Source of the DNA: Psychrobium sp. MM17-31
GTDB lineage: Bacteria; Pseudomonadota; Gammaproteobacteria; Enterobacterales; Psychrobiaceae
Direction of reading: 5' to 3'
DNA: 64,000 nt
Assembly (NCBI RefSeq): GCF_022347785.1
Contig: NZ_JAKRGA010000002.1
Location: 434,001 to 498,000, forward strand
Part shown: positions 19,008-29,017 of the stretch, in pieces
Numbering within the stretch: position 1 is the stretch's first letter
Layout of the letters: each line of letters opens with the position of its first letter
Position numbers and translations under genes: made by a program
Notes under the pieces: generated by a model
Database searches by the model: none
Told to the model about the DNA's origin: nothing
Seen by the model: only the letters and a program-made list of their open reading frames with translations

Positions 19008-19409
19008 TTAAAGTGTGATAGCTGCTTTAACTGTACCATCTAGGTTAGCGCTATCAATGTACCCGATAGCATTCGGATTACTCGCCACGAACGCTTTTAT
19101 TTCAGCGTCAGATGCAAATTCTTTCGGCGGTGTTCCTTTGCCAGAAAATACGAGCTTTGACCAATAAGCCTTAACTTGACTAGAGCTCTTATTGAGTGCC
19201 TTCTTATTAAATTCAGCTCGCAATGCATTACCACTACTGGCATTTACAGGCGTATACTTTTTCATTTTACCGAGGAAAATACGAGAAACGTCACTCTTGG
19301 TCAGTGTTGCTCCATTCCCCTTGTTTACGACAACTACAATTTCAGCTTGCGCCACAGAGGTTATTAATAGCCCCGCCATAATTACTACAATGCTTAGTAT
19401 TTTATTCAT
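19008..19409 (-). CDS. Small periplasmic PstS-like substrate-binding protein
   Basis: A Sec signal peptide (residues 1-22, ending AQA) is followed by about 110 residues. They resemble a truncated phosphate-binding PstS fold: the NGATLTKSDVSRIFLGK and NPNAIGYIDSANLDG segments are typical of the PBP-like domain family. At 133 residues it has only one lobe's worth of sequence, so it may bind a ligand differently from full PstS or serve as a sensor partner. It is the last gene of a chemoreceptor-porin-PBP operon, 13 bases after the porin gene. Whether phosphate is the ligand is not shown. Confidence 0.8.
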   Translation of the reverse strand: MNKILSIVVIMAGLLITSVAQAEIVVVVNKGNGATLTKSDVSRIFLGKMKKYTPVNASSGNALRAEFNKKALNKSSSQVKAYWSKLVFSGKGTPPKEFASDAEIKAFVASNPNAIGYIDSANLDGTVKAAITL

Positions 19410-19422
19410 GATAGAGACTCCC

Positions 19423-20571
19423 TTAGAATACGGTAACTAACGCAGCTTTAACAAGTGTTGAATCTTGTTGGCTGTTAAGATCATTTTCAAATTGAGTAAC
19501 TTCAAATTTAAACGAAGCAGTTGGATGGAAGTCATACTTCAAACCTACCGTTAAGTAACTCTCATCACGCATTTCATTCGCTATAATTCCCTGCGTAGCA
19601 GTGTATAACGGCGCAATAGCAGCGACATTATTAGGTACACCTGCAAGTAGGTTTTCTAGCTCGTCATCATCTTTGCCGTAAGTTACATGTAACGTAAATT
19701 CGTCGAAGCGTTTACCCACTGATACATAATATGAATCATCATTTGAGAAAGCAGCTCCCTCAATGTCAACGCGGGTAAATTCACCAACGACAAAAATATC
19801 GTTGTAGTCAATTTGAAAACCTAGCTCTGCGAACCATACATCGTCTTCTTTAGTTTCAATACTGTTGGCAACATCTTCAAAGCCAGCCGCTTTCCATCCG
19901 TCAATAACTGGTGAAATAGCATTAACTGGAATCGTCATTTCTGCTTGGAAATATGCAGTACGCAGCGTCAACCAATCGCGATTCACTGTCCAAGCAGCGC
20001 CAACTAAGTTCTTAAAATCAGGATTTACCTCTTCGCCAGTTGAAATGGTTAATTCGTCGCGATTACGACCGAATACAGCGTGGAAAGTACTATCAAACTC
20101 TCCTAATTGAGACGTATAAATTGAACCGACTCCATCAAAGCTATCAAAAGCAAGGTTATAAGCTCCTGCTGGCGGTGCTATCCAGTGATAAGCAAAAGAT
20201 ACATCTAAAAAGTCTGAGTACATAAAAAACGGAGCGCGCTGGCGACCAGCTAGAATCTTCCAGTTATCATTAACCTCATAACCTAAGAAGGCCCATTCAA
20301 AGGATGGCGACCAATCATCTCTACCGCGTGCAATCAGCTGCGCCGTAACGCTAAAGCCATTTTCTAAATCACTCGACGTTTGTAATGCAAATAGAGAGTC
20401 TTGGTTGAAATCAATATCGTTAGTGTAACCGAGATATTTCTCATTCGATGACGTTGTTGTACCCGCTGCTATGGTTGCAAACCCCGAAAAATCAATATCG
20501 GCGCCGTAGCTTGATGTAGCCACTAGCAACGGAATGCTCGCGCATAGCGATTTTAATGTAGTAGGTTTCAT
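19423..20571 (-). CDS. Outer-membrane porin
   Basis: The 382-residue product has a signal peptide (about 1-23) followed by alternating amphipathic strands, with Trp/Tyr girdles and a C-terminal Phe (AALVTVF), the signal for BAM insertion. Segments such as WAFLGYEVNDNWKILAGRQR and the many acidic loops fit a 16-stranded general or anion porin. I cannot define selectivity. It lies between a chemoreceptor gene (20 bases upstream) and a PstS-like gene (13 bases downstream), so uptake and sensing of the same solute are plausible. Confidence 0.85.
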   Translation of the reverse strand: MKPTTLKSLCASIPLLVATSSYGADIDFSGFATIAAGTTTSSNEKYLGYTNDIDFNQDSLFALQTSSDLENGFSVTAQLIARGRDDWSPSFEWAFLGYEVNDNWKILAGRQRAPFFMYSDFLDVSFAYHWIAPPAGAYNLAFDSFDGVGSIYTSQLGEFDSTFHAVFGRNRDELTISTGEEVNPDFKNLVGAAWTVNRDWLTLRTAYFQAEMTIPVNAISPVIDGWKAAGFEDVANSIETKEDDVWFAELGFQIDYNDIFVVGEFTRVDIEGAAFSNDDSYYVSVGKRFDEFTLHVTYGKDDDELENLLAGVPNNVAAIAPLYTATQGIIANEMRDESYLTVGLKYDFHPTASFKFEVTQFENDLNSQQDSTLVKAALVTVF

Positions 20572-20591
20572 AGTTAGTCCTATTGGTTAAG

Positions 20592-22202
20592 TTATACTTT
20601 GAATTGACGTGCAATGGTTTCTAAGTCACTTGCAAGATCAGATAATTGTTCACTAACTTTGGCAATTTCCGTCGATGCGCCGACAGCTTCATCTGTACAA
20701 GACTGAATGTTGTCAACGTGGCTTACCATAAGTTGGGAAGTGTTCTGTTGTGCTTCGGTTTCAGATGCAATAGCGCTATTCATATCGGCGATAGTGTTCA
20801 CCGTATCGTTAATCACGACTAGGCTTTCACCAGCGATATTGGCACTCTCGACACTGGTATCTACTTTCTTCTTAGATTGCTCCATAGTCGATACAGCAGC
20901 TTGTGCTGCCGATTGAAGCTGCTCTAGCATTTGGTTGATTTCTTCGGTGGATTCTTGAGTACGCGATGCCAAACTTCTGACTTCATCTGCCACTACAGCA
21001 AAGCCTCGTCCCTGCTCTCCTGCACGTGCTGCTTCAATAGCGGCATTAAGCGCCAACAGATTGGTTTGTTCAGCAATTCCCTTGATGACATCGAGTACAA
21101 CATTGACACGATTGGTATCTTGTTCGAGCTTTAAAATGGTGTCAGCCGACTCATTGATATTAACGGCAAGCTCTCGAATATCCTCAACGGTACTTTCCAC
21201 AACTTCCTTACCACGTACCGCTTCAGTATTTGCGTTCAGAGCAGCATCTGCTGCGTTAGCGGCATTAGCAGTGATAGAACTTACGCTGCTAGTCATGTCC
21301 TCTACTGAACGTTGTGACTCTTCAACACTTTGCTTTTGGTTATCAAAAGTTTGCATCGATTGATTAGACAGTTCGCTAATTTTTGATGCGGTATTAGCCA
21401 GCGGTAAAGCAGTTTGCACCACATCGCTAATAACGCCTTGCAACTTTTCAATAAAATTATTGAACCAATAAACCAAATCACCGAAATCATCTGTAGAGTT
21501 CGTTTTTAAACGAACGGTAAGATCGCCATTGTCCTGCGCTATATTCTGCATCGACTCAATAATGTCTCGCAGGTTTGAGCGAATAGCGTTGGCAATTGGA
21601 ATAGCCACAGCAAACAAGATCCCAACGGTGATTACCGCGAGAATTAATCCGATATTTGATGCTTGCTTTGACGATGAAATAACATCATTTAAGGCAGTAT
21701 CAAAGGCAATGCTGCGTTGCTGTTGAAAGGCGTTGAGCAGTGCCTGCAGAGCAGCTAAATCCTTGTTCATGGTTTCACTTTTCGCACCAATTTTAGAAAA
21801 GTCAGCACTGCCATCAACCAGCTGCTTAGACAGTTCAAAAGCATTATCGTAATACTTATCAAATGCGATCAATATTGCTGATAACTTGTTGGCATTATTT
21901 CCGCTCAACGCTTTTACCTGATTTAATTCGTCACGAAACAGATTCGCCAACTCTTGTGCATTAGACAGTAACTCAGCTTCTCCCGTAGTTACGGCGCTAC
22001 CAAGCGTTTCTTTAATTTTATCAAGAGTCACTAAGCTCTTGTCTGCGGCCTGCAAGAGCGGAAACTCAACGTTTTTAGCGCTGCCTAAGAGTTGTTCAGT
22101 GGTATTCATGTTTGAAAAGGTGACGGCTAGATAGCTCAAAAAGCCAATTACGCCGACGATGGGGATCAGGAGGATCTTGTATTGCACCGATAGAGATTTC
22201 AT
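20592..22202 (-). CDS. Methyl-accepting chemotaxis protein, four-helix sensor
   Basis: This chemoreceptor signals to CheA/CheW. TM1 spans about 9-28. The periplasmic segment (about 29-171) is predicted all-helical, like four-helix-bundle or CHASE3-like sensors. TM2 is about 172-196, a HAMP domain about 197-250, and the long cytoplasmic coiled coil contains the highly conserved tip [19 protein letters not shown]. The C-terminus lacks a CheR-docking NWETF pentapeptide. It is the first gene of a three-gene operon with a porin and a PstS-like protein. A CRP-like sequence lies about 160 bases upstream. Confidence 0.92.
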   Translation of the reverse strand: MKSLSVQYKILLIPIVGVIGFLSYLAVTFSNMNTTEQLLGSAKNVEFPLLQAADKSLVTLDKIKETLGSAVTTGEAELLSNAQELANLFRDELNQVKALSGNNANKLSAILIAFDKYYDNAFELSKQLVDGSADFSKIGAKSETMNKDLAALQALLNAFQQQRSIAFDTALNDVISSSKQASNIGLILAVITVGILFAVAIPIANAIRSNLRDIIESMQNIAQDNGDLTVRLKTNSTDDFGDLVYWFNNFIEKLQGVISDVVQTALPLANTASKISELSNQSMQTFDNQKQSVEESQRSVEDMTSSVSSITANAANAADAALNANTEAVRGKEVVESTVEDIRELAVNINESADTILKLEQDTNRVNVVLDVIKGIAEQTNLLALNAAIEAARAGEQGRGFAVVADEVRSLASRTQESTEEINQMLEQLQSAAQAAVSTMEQSKKKVDTSVESANIAGESLVVINDTVNTIADMNSAIASETEAQQNTSQLMVSHVDNIQSCTDEAVGASTEIAKVSEQLSDLASDLETIARQFKV

Positions 22203-22671
22203 TTACGCACCGTTTTGATTAGTTATCTAATTTAAAGAGTCATTAGAGGCTTCGTCCTTAAGCAATAAAAGTTGCGAATTCACAACCGATGTCTGTCCAA
22301 TCATTCGACTAAAGTATAGATGGCAAATAATTAATCAGGCGCGGTGCTAACTTTTAACGTGACAAAAATCACGCGTAATCTCATGATTACATTAAGTTTT
22401 GCGGTAACCCATCGCAGAACTGATACAAACTAATGTTGTTGACTTAAAAGCCATACCAATGGTGTATTGTCGACCTTAAAACGTGATAAATAGCCCTATA
22501 AATCGCAGCACTTAATTACCAAATTTATCCAAGTGGAATACAAAAATATTAAATTTAACTATTTTTCGAAAAATTCGTCGCGAGACGCCGATAGTAAGTA
22601 AATGAGCTATTTTGAAATAAATTAGGGTTGAGATAGGTCTGATTGGATAACTAAAACTAGGAAGATTACAA
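22203..22671. other. Divergent intergenic region, MCP / glutaredoxin-like gene
   Basis: These 469 bases contain no convincing reading frame. They hold the promoter side of the minus-strand MCP operon and of the plus-strand glutaredoxin-like gene. The one clear motif is a GTGA-N6-TCAC palindrome at 22359-22372. The stretch is A+T-rich. Confidence 0.6.
22359..22372. promoter_or_regulatory. CRP/Vfr-like operator candidate
   Basis: GTGA (22359-22362), six bases CAAAAA, then TCAC (22369-22372) match the core of the CRP consensus TGTGA-N6-TCACA with the exact spacing. The outer bases are C and G rather than T and A. It lies about 160 bases upstream of the MCP-porin-PBP operon. Confidence 0.45.
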
Positions 22672-22914
22672 ATGACATATACGCTTTATCACATGGGACA
22701 CTGCCCCTACTGCAAGAAAGTTATCAAGCAAATAAAACAGCAACAATTATCCGTCAATTACAAAGATTTGGATATTCATCAAAAACTGCGCAACGAGCTA
22801 AAAAACGGGGGAGGTAAAATTCAAGTGCCTTGCTTGTTGATTGAAAAGAAAGGCCAAAGCGCACAGTGGATGTACGAATCACAAGATATTATTGATTATT
22901 TACAGCAGCTGTAA
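22672..22914 (+). CDS. Glutaredoxin-like protein (GST N-terminal fold)
   Basis: An 80-residue thioredoxin-fold protein with the redox motif CPYC at 11-14, directly after the first strand. A cis-Pro segment (QVPCLLIE) and a C-terminal helix (ESQDIIDYLQQL) follow. The pattern fits glutaredoxins, or the N-terminal domain of glutathione S-transferases, that reduce disulfides with glutathione. An AGGAAG site precedes the ATG. It stands alone between the MCP operon and the convergent Entner-Doudoroff operon. Confidence 0.88.
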   Translation: MTYTLYHMGHCPYCKKVIKQIKQQQLSVNYKDLDIHQKLRNELKNGGGKIQVPCLLIEKKGQSAQWMYESQDIIDYLQQL

Positions 22915-22962
22915 AAACCAAAAAACCACAACAAACGTGACCTTGCTGTGGCAAAAACGGAT

Positions 22963-22990
22963 AGCTCGCCGTCATTTTTAACGACGAGCT
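22963..22990. terminator. Terminator at the end of the Entner-Doudoroff operon
   Basis: AGCTCGCCG (22963-22971) pairs with CGACGAGCT (22982-22990), with one G-U wobble. A T-run follows on the plus strand, and a TTTTT lies slightly farther away on the minus strand. It sits between the convergent glutaredoxin-like gene and eda. Confidence 0.65.
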
Positions 22991-23003
22991 AAATTTTTAA
23001 AGG

Positions 23004-23648
23004 TTATGATAAGGCTGCGACAGCTTCTTTACATAACTGGGTAATTTTATCCCACTCACCTGCTTCAACCAGATCGACCGGTACTATCCAACTACCGCCA
23101 ATACAATCAACAATATCTAACGCCAAATAGTCCGGAGCATTAGTTAGTGAAATTCCACCGGTCGGGCAGATTTTAATACCTTGGAAAGGTGCGCCTAAAG
23201 CTTTTAGCGCTTTCACACCACCGTTAGCTTCAGCTGGGAAAAATTTAAAATGATCATAACCATGATCTTTTGCATTCATTAGTTCTGACGGACTCACTAC
23301 GCCTGGAATAAATGCCATATTGCCTTGCTGTCCTGCCGAAAGTAATGCGTCGGTTGCACCTGGGCTAATGGCAAATTTACCGCCAGCCGCAGCAACGTCA
23401 GCCAGCTGCTGTGTGTTTATTACAGTACCAGCGCCAATGAGTGATTCAGGGAACTCGGCAGCGATTTGTCTAATTGCTTCCAATCCATGTTCGGTACGCA
23501 AAGTAACTTCCATCACATTAATACCGCCGTCTAATAATGCTTTGGCGAGTGGTAAAGCCTGCTCAATCTCAGTGATAACAATAACAGGAACCACTGGACC
23601 CGCACTAAAAAGTTCACTTGGCTGAAGTGTCCATTGATTACTGCTCAT
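23004..23648 (-). CDS. eda: KDPG/KHG aldolase
   Basis: Eda cleaves 2-keto-3-deoxy-6-phosphogluconate to pyruvate and glyceraldehyde 3-phosphate, the last Entner-Doudoroff step. Catalytic residues line up with the E. coli enzyme: Glu47 (VMEVTLRT) and the Schiff-base Lys135 (HFKFFPAE). GAGTV and CPTGGIS complete the (beta/alpha)8 barrel signature. Length 214 is standard. Its start codon overlaps the glk stop by one base, marking it as the last gene of the operon. Confidence 0.96.
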   Translation of the reverse strand: MSSNQWTLQPSELFSAGPVVPVIVITEIEQALPLAKALLDGGINVMEVTLRTEHGLEAIRQIAAEFPESLIGAGTVINTQQLADVAAAGGKFAISPGATDALLSAGQQGNMAFIPGVVSPSELMNAKDHGYDHFKFFPAEANGGVKALKALGAPFQGIKICPTGGISLTNAPDYLALDIVDCIGGSWIVPVDLVEAGEWDKITQLCKEAVAALS

Positions 23649-24604
23649 TATAAATTTCCTTGTTGTTGAGTGAGATAAACCTGTGCGCCAATAAGGCCTG
23701 GTTGTGGCTCAGTAATTAGATGAATTGGCGCCTTTAGCGCGTAATCGCTAAAGCGTCCTTTGCAGCTAAATGCGTTAACAAAAGCTTTTTTATCAAGTAC
23801 ATCGATGATGCGAGGCATAATGCCACCAGCAATGTAAACGCCGCCGAAAGCGCCACTAGTTAGCACCATATTTCCGAGATACTGCGCAAGCACATCACAG
23901 AAGATTTCCATGGTTTCTACGCACAATAGATCACTCTTTTTGATATAGGCTTGGCTAATTTGGCTGGCATCAAATGCTTGCGCATCAATGCCATCGATAA
24001 AGGCTAATGACTGGTAAATATTGACGATACCTTGACCTGACAACAGTCGCTCAATAGACACGTGTTCAAACTTCGCCATTAAATTTTCAAGCAATTTAAG
24101 CTGGCGAGGATTAGTCGGCGCAAAATCAGCATGACCACCTTCGCCACTAACGCAGTGGTAATAACCATTAACGTTTATCAGTTGCGCGACACCTAAGCCC
24201 GTGCCCGGACCACAAACAATACGCGGTGCAGTTTCTTGATAATCGCCTTTGTGAATCGTCGTCAACTGCTGCTCGTTTAATGAGGCAAGCGACATCGCAA
24301 TGGCGGTGTAATCATTAATGAAGTGAACCTGATTAAAGCCAAGCGCCTTTTTCACAGACTGTTTTGAAAATGACCAACCAAGATTAGTCATAGTAAGAAC
24401 TTCACCAACGACTGGGCCAGCGATGCCAAAACAAGCATCGTTGACTGTTAAGCTATTTTTTTCTACGTAATGCGCAACTACTGATTCAAGAGAGTCAAAC
24501 TCAGCACATTTAAAACACTCTAACTGAGTGATTTCGCCATTATCTATGGCGGCCAAACGAATATTAGTTCCGCCAACATCGGCAATTAAATTCACCATTT
24601 CCAT
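23648..24604 (-). CDS. glk: Glucokinase
   Basis: Glk phosphorylates free glucose with ATP in the cytoplasm. The N-terminal ATP-binding loop is ADVGGTNIRLA, the central motif is GPGTGLGVAQL, and the GEGGHADFAPTN segment corresponds to the sugar-binding GEGGHxDFAP of the E. coli-type (ROK-distinct) glucokinases. Length 318 is typical. The ATG directly follows the edd stop codon. Its presence in the operon implies that internal glucose is phosphorylated here and not only via a PTS. Confidence 0.94.
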   Translation of the reverse strand: MEMVNLIADVGGTNIRLAAIDNGEITQLECFKCAEFDSLESVVAHYVEKNSLTVNDACFGIAGPVVGEVLTMTNLGWSFSKQSVKKALGFNQVHFINDYTAIAMSLASLNEQQLTTIHKGDYQETAPRIVCGPGTGLGVAQLINVNGYYHCVSGEGGHADFAPTNPRQLKLLENLMAKFEHVSIERLLSGQGIVNIYQSLAFIDGIDAQAFDASQISQAYIKKSDLLCVETMEIFCDVLAQYLGNMVLTSGAFGGVYIAGGIMPRIIDVLDKKAFVNAFSCKGRFSDYALKAPIHLITEPQPGLIGAQVYLTQQQGNL

Positions 24605-26422
24605 TTATCCTTCGGCAAATAAACAACAAGCACCTTGCTCGGCACCTGATAATTGACTACGCATTGCGCCAAACATTTCACGTCCCATACCAATGCGGCT
24701 TTCAGCCAACTTCGGCTCGGCGTTTTCGCGTTTAGCCAGCTCCTCTTCGCTCACTAACAGCGTTAATTCACCACTATTGGCGTCAAGGCGAATTAAGTCA
24801 CCTTCGATAACTTTAGCCAATAAAGAGCCATCGATAGCTTCTGGAGTAAGATGAATAGCAGCAGGTACGTTACCCGATGCACCAGACATACGACCATCAG
24901 TCACTAACGCAACCTTATAACCTTGACCTTGGAGTACTGATAATGGCGGCGTTAATTTGTGTAATTCCGGCATGCCGATAGCACGCGGACCTTGGAAACG
25001 AACTACAACCACACAGTCTTTATTTAGCTCACCCGCTTTAAAGGCTTTATCTAAATCGTGTTGCGATTCGAAAATTACCGCAGGCGCTTCAACAACCATC
25101 TGCTCAGGATTTAGCGATGATGTCTTAATCACACCACGGCCTAAGTTACCCGCCATTAACTGCAAACCACCGTTAGTTTGGAATGGCTTATCGATACTGG
25201 TTAATACCGTTTCGTCGCCACTTTTCTCAGGCGCGTCAACCCAATCGAGTTCACCATCAACCAGAGTAGGCATTAGGGTGTAACGCTCTAGGCCTTCACC
25301 AACGATAGTTTTAACGTCATTGTGCAGGTAGCCACCGCGTAGTAATTCACGGGTTAAAATAGCCATACCACCAGCTTGCTGGAAGTGATTTACGTCCGCC
25401 TGACCGTTTGGATAAATACGCGTGAGCAATGGCACTGCTGTTGATAGCTCAGCCATATCAGACCAATCGATAATAATGCCCGCGGCACGTGCAACAGCCA
25501 CAAGGTGCATGGTTAAGTTAGTAGAGCCACCTGTCGCTAACAAGCCAACAATGCCGTTGATCATCGATTTCTCATCGACGATTTCGCCAATCGGCAGATA
25601 TGAACCACCTTGGTCGGTAATACGGCTTACTTGTTTGCCAGCAAAGTCTGTCAACGCATGACGCAACTTGCTGTTTGGTGCAACAAACGATGAACCTGGT
25701 AATTGTAAACCCATCATTTCAATGACTAATTGATTCGAGTTTGCGGTGCCATAGAAAGTACAAGTACCAGGCGAATGATATGACGCCATTTCAGCATCGA
25801 GTAATTCAGACTCGTCCGCTTCGCCTTTGGCATAAGCCTGACGCACCGCTGCCTTTTGTTTGTTCGGGATACCAGACGGCATAGGACCTGCTGGTACAAA
25901 TACTGTTGGCAAGTGACCAAAGCTTAACGAACCCAGTAATAATCCAGGTACGATTTTGTCACAGATACCCAGCATTAATGCGCCATCAAACATGTTGTGA
26001 GATAAACCAACTGCAGTTGTCATCGCAATTACATCACGACTAAGTAGGCTCAACTCCATGCCCGGTTGACCTTGGGTCACACCGTCACACATTGCAGGCA
26101 CACCAGAAACAAACTGAGCAACAGAGCCTTCACGTGCGATAGCCTCTTTAAGCTGACGCGGATAGGTTTCATAAGGCTGATGCGCCGACAACATATCGTT
26201 GTATGATGAAACAATACCAATATTCGCCTTAGTTAAAGATTTCAAATCGTCTTTAACTTCTTTACCACAAGCTGCTACGCCATGGGCTAGGTTGCCACAA
26301 GACAGTGCGCCGCGCATTGGACCTTCACTACGCGCTGCACCAATTTTGGCTAAATATGCCTGACGCGTCTCGCGACTTCGCTCGATAACGCGCTGGGTAA
26401 CACGTGAAATAATCGGATTCAT
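24605..26422 (-). CDS. edd: 6-phosphogluconate dehydratase
   Basis: Edd dehydrates 6-phosphogluconate to KDPG and needs a [4Fe-4S] cluster. Family cysteine-containing motifs are visible: [27 protein letters not shown] and [27 protein letters not shown] near the C-terminus is the IlvD/Edd signature. The ATG at 26422 ([20 protein letters not shown]) aligns with the E. coli start and gives 605 residues; an upstream TTG would add eight residues. It follows pgl closely and abuts glk. Confidence 0.96.
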   Translation of the reverse strand: MNPIISRVTQRVIERSRETRQAYLAKIGAARSEGPMRGALSCGNLAHGVAACGKEVKDDLKSLTKANIGIVSSYNDMLSAHQPYETYPRQLKEAIAREGSVAQFVSGVPAMCDGVTQGQPGMELSLLSRDVIAMTTAVGLSHNMFDGALMLGICDKIVPGLLLGSLSFGHLPTVFVPAGPMPSGIPNKQKAAVRQAYAKGEADESELLDAEMASYHSPGTCTFYGTANSNQLVIEMMGLQLPGSSFVAPNSKLRHALTDFAGKQVSRITDQGGSYLPIGEIVDEKSMINGIVGLLATGGSTNLTMHLVAVARAAGIIIDWSDMAELSTAVPLLTRIYPNGQADVNHFQQAGGMAILTRELLRGGYLHNDVKTIVGEGLERYTLMPTLVDGELDWVDAPEKSGDETVLTSIDKPFQTNGGLQLMAGNLGRGVIKTSSLNPEQMVVEAPAVIFESQHDLDKAFKAGELNKDCVVVVRFQGPRAIGMPELHKLTPPLSVLQGQGYKVALVTDGRMSGASGNVPAAIHLTPEAIDGSLLAKVIEGDLIRLDANSGELTLLVSEEELAKRENAEPKLAESRIGMGREMFGAMRSQLSGAEQGACCLFAEG

Positions 26423-26450
26423 ACTATTACTCTTTGCTTTGCTCAAAGCC

Positions 26451-27137
26451 TTACTGGCTAATTAATACAGCTAAATTTTCGTGTTGTTTTATTACCGCTG
26501 CAATTGGCATTTTCTTTACATCGTCAAGTTGCTTAGCTTGCTCAAATACCGTTACTTTGTTTACACCGCTAAGTGGTAAATACACCTGCTTAGCTTTTAA
26601 AATTTCATTTAACGTGAGGCTAATGCGCTCAAATGGTGCCGTTGTCGGCTGTGTTGCAATGAGGCGTCCGTTATTATCTTTCGCTATTGCTGCATCTACC
26701 TGCTCACTACATGGGAAAATAGACGCTGTGTGACCATCTTCACCCATGCCTAAAATCAGCACATCGATTTCATTAATATCTCGGATTTTAGCAACGGCGC
26801 TATCGACGCCATCGAAAGCACTTTCTTCATTGCCAACTAAACCAATAAAGTTCGCTTTAGCCGCAAAGCCATTTAGAAGGTGAGTGTTAACTAATAACTC
26901 GTTGCTGCTTTCGTGCTTGCTATCAACCCAGCGATCGTCAACTAGGCTAATGGTCACCTTATCCCACGCCAATTCTGTTTGGCTAAGTTGCTCAAATAAC
27001 GCGATTGGCGAACGACCACCTGAAACGAAAAAGCTTGCTTGCCCTTTTGATTCAATAGCTGCACTCAATTTAGCAGCGATATCACCTGCTAAAAATTCCG
27101 TAATTTCAGCGCTATTGTTAAATTCTGTAAGTTGCAT
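26451..27137 (-). CDS. pgl: 6-phosphogluconolactonase
   Basis: Pgl hydrolyses 6-phosphogluconolactone, the Zwf product, to 6-phosphogluconate. The DevB/SOL-type fold is marked by [21 protein letters not shown] and [15 protein letters not shown] place the start at the ATG at 27137 (MQLTEF), which has GGGA about nine bases upstream. An ATG three codons earlier overlaps the zwf stop. Longer starts would run deep into zwf and are unlikely. Catalytically and genomically it bridges zwf and edd. Confidence 0.92.
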   Translation of the reverse strand: MQLTEFNNSAEITEFLAGDIAAKLSAAIESKGQASFFVSGGRSPIALFEQLSQTELAWDKVTISLVDDRWVDSKHESSNELLVNTHLLNGFAAKANFIGLVGNEESAFDGVDSAVAKIRDINEIDVLILGMGEDGHTASIFPCSEQVDAAIAKDNNGRLIATQPTTAPFERISLTLNEILKAKQVYLPLSGVNKVTVFEQAKQLDDVKKMPIAAVIKQHENLAVLISQ

Positions 27138-27138
27138 A

Positions 27139-28608
27139 TTATTCATCCCACGCACGGCCATCGCGTGCAATTAAACCGATTGAAGCTACTGGGCCTGAGC
27201 TACCTGCTGGATAGGTGGTAAGTGGCTGACCTGTTGATTTCCACGCCGATAAAATGCCATCACACCACTTCCACGAGGCTTCAACTTCATCGCGGCGTAC
27301 GAATAGTGCTTGATTACCTTGCACTACTTCTAACAGTAAACGCTCGTAAGCATCAGCAATACGTTGGCCTTCAAAGGCTTGTGAGAAACTTAAATCGAGT
27401 TTAGTTGTTTGCAGACGCTGTGATTGAGTCAATCCAGGTACCTTATTAAGCATCTGAATTTCAACACCTTCTGATGGTTGCAGGCGGATGGTCAGTTTGT
27501 TTGGCGGTAAATCTTTGTAATGCTCACTAAACAGGTTATGAGCTGGATTTTTAAAGTAAACCACGATCTCAGAAACCTTAGATGCCATACGCTTACCCGT
27601 TCTTAAGTAGAAAGGTACGCCAGCCCAACGCCAGTTATCGATTTCCGCTTTAATAGCGACAAAAGATTCAGTGCTACTTTGAGTGTTAGCACCTTCTTCC
27701 TCTAAATAACCTGGTACAGCTTTGCCTTGAAGGAACCCTTTGGCGTATTGGCCACGGACAGTGTTATCAAAAACATTGTCAACATTAATGCTTTTAAGTG
27801 CTTTTAATACTTTTACTTTTTCATCGCGAATATCATCGGCATCAAGACTAAGTGGAGGATCCATAGCCACCAAGGTTAAGATTTGAATCAAGTGATTTTG
27901 TAACATATCGCGCATTTGACCAGCTTGGTCGAAGTAACCCCAGCGGCCTTCGATACCTACCTCTTCAGCAACGGTAATTTGCACGTGATCGATATTGCTA
28001 TTATCCCACTTCGACGAAAACAGCGAGTTAGCAAAACGTAAATCCAAAAGATTTAGAACAGTTTCTTTACCCAAGTAATGGTCGATGCGGTAGGTTTGTG
28101 ATTCTTTAAAATACTGAGCTACTAAATCGTTTACTTCATTTGAAGATAGTAAATCATGACCAATGGGTTTTTCGAGTACAACGCGAGAGTTGTCATGATT
28201 TAAACCCGCTTGCGATAGACCTTCACAGATGTTGCCGTAAATAGAAGCAGGCACAGCGAAGTAATTGATTAACGCATTATCGGTACCGGCAACCAGCGCC
28301 GCTAATGATTGATAGCTGCCAGCGTCTAACAAATCTAATTGCAGATAACTCACTTTGCTAATAAAGCGCTCAACAACAGCTTCATCAAGAGGTTCACTAA
28401 TAAATTCTCTAAGACAAGCTTTTACATTCTCTAAATATTCGGCTTGGTCAAATTCATTACGCGCAACACCGATAATGCGGCTACCGGCAGCTAGTAAATC
28501 AGCTTTTTCTAATTGATAGAGCGATGGAAGAAGTTTGCGTCTCGTTAAATCCCCCTGACAGCCGAATAACACGATGTCAGAAGGGTGAAGGGTATTATCT
28601 TTACTCAT
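27139..28608 (-). CDS. zwf: Glucose-6-phosphate 1-dehydrogenase
   Basis: Zwf oxidises glucose 6-phosphate to the lactone and makes NADPH. The N-terminal nucleotide-binding loop is FGCQGDLTRRKLLPSL, a slight variant of the usual GASGDL. The active-site segment RIDHYLGKE is intact, and the C-terminal half has the EAYERLLL-like segment as DAYERLLLEV. Length 489 is typical. It leads directly into pgl with the reading frames touching. Confidence 0.96.
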   Translation of the reverse strand: MSKDNTLHPSDIVLFGCQGDLTRRKLLPSLYQLEKADLLAAGSRIIGVARNEFDQAEYLENVKACLREFISEPLDEAVVERFISKVSYLQLDLLDAGSYQSLAALVAGTDNALINYFAVPASIYGNICEGLSQAGLNHDNSRVVLEKPIGHDLLSSNEVNDLVAQYFKESQTYRIDHYLGKETVLNLLDLRFANSLFSSKWDNSNIDHVQITVAEEVGIEGRWGYFDQAGQMRDMLQNHLIQILTLVAMDPPLSLDADDIRDEKVKVLKALKSINVDNVFDNTVRGQYAKGFLQGKAVPGYLEEEGANTQSSTESFVAIKAEIDNWRWAGVPFYLRTGKRMASKVSEIVVYFKNPAHNLFSEHYKDLPPNKLTIRLQPSEGVEIQMLNKVPGLTQSQRLQTTKLDLSFSQAFEGQRIADAYERLLLEVVQGNQALFVRRDEVEASWKWCDGILSAWKSTGQPLTTYPAGSSGPVASIGLIARDGRAWDE

Positions 28609-28630
28609 GGTAGGAGCCCTTGAAAACTCT

Positions 28631-28966
28631 TTAAAAACTTAGTTCAAACAACAGAGTATCTAAACTCGGTTGCCATTGATGTTTCGCTAAATTGACTTTA
28701 CTGCCCTTTAACTCAACACCTTCTTCCCGCAACAAACTCAGTTGCAGTCGATGGCTAGGTTCACCTACTGGAATAGAAATCTTGCCTTGACTATTAACTA
28801 CTCTATGCCAAGGAACACTGTTATCTCTATTCGCTTTAAGCGCTTTACTAACCATGCGAGCTCCCCTTGGAAGCCCTGCTAAATCGGCTACTTGGCCATA
28901 GCTCGCGACGTAAGACGGTGGAATTAATGACACCACAGACAATATTTTTCGATATGATTTGTTCAT
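28631..28966 (-). CDS. Alkyltransferase-like (ATL) protein, MGMT fold without the catalytic Cys
   Basis: The 111-residue protein is the DNA-binding C-terminal domain of O6-alkylguanine transferases. The helix-turn-helix part (SYGQVADLAGLPRGARMVSKAL) is clear, but the PCHR active site is PWHR (52-55), with Trp replacing the nucleophilic Cys. Such ATL proteins bind alkylated bases and hand them to nucleotide-excision repair, as for E. coli YbaZ. It lies between gap and zwf with short gaps (51 and 22 bases), an unexpected place for a repair gene. Confidence 0.9.
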   Translation of the reverse strand: MNKSYRKILSVVSLIPPSYVASYGQVADLAGLPRGARMVSKALKANRDNSVPWHRVVNSQGKISIPVGEPSHRLQLSLLREEGVELKGSKVNLAKHQWQPSLDTLLFELSF

Positions 28967-29017
28967 CCACAGATCATATCCTACTTGCTGTCATTAATCC
29001 CCTAAAACCGTGCTAGC

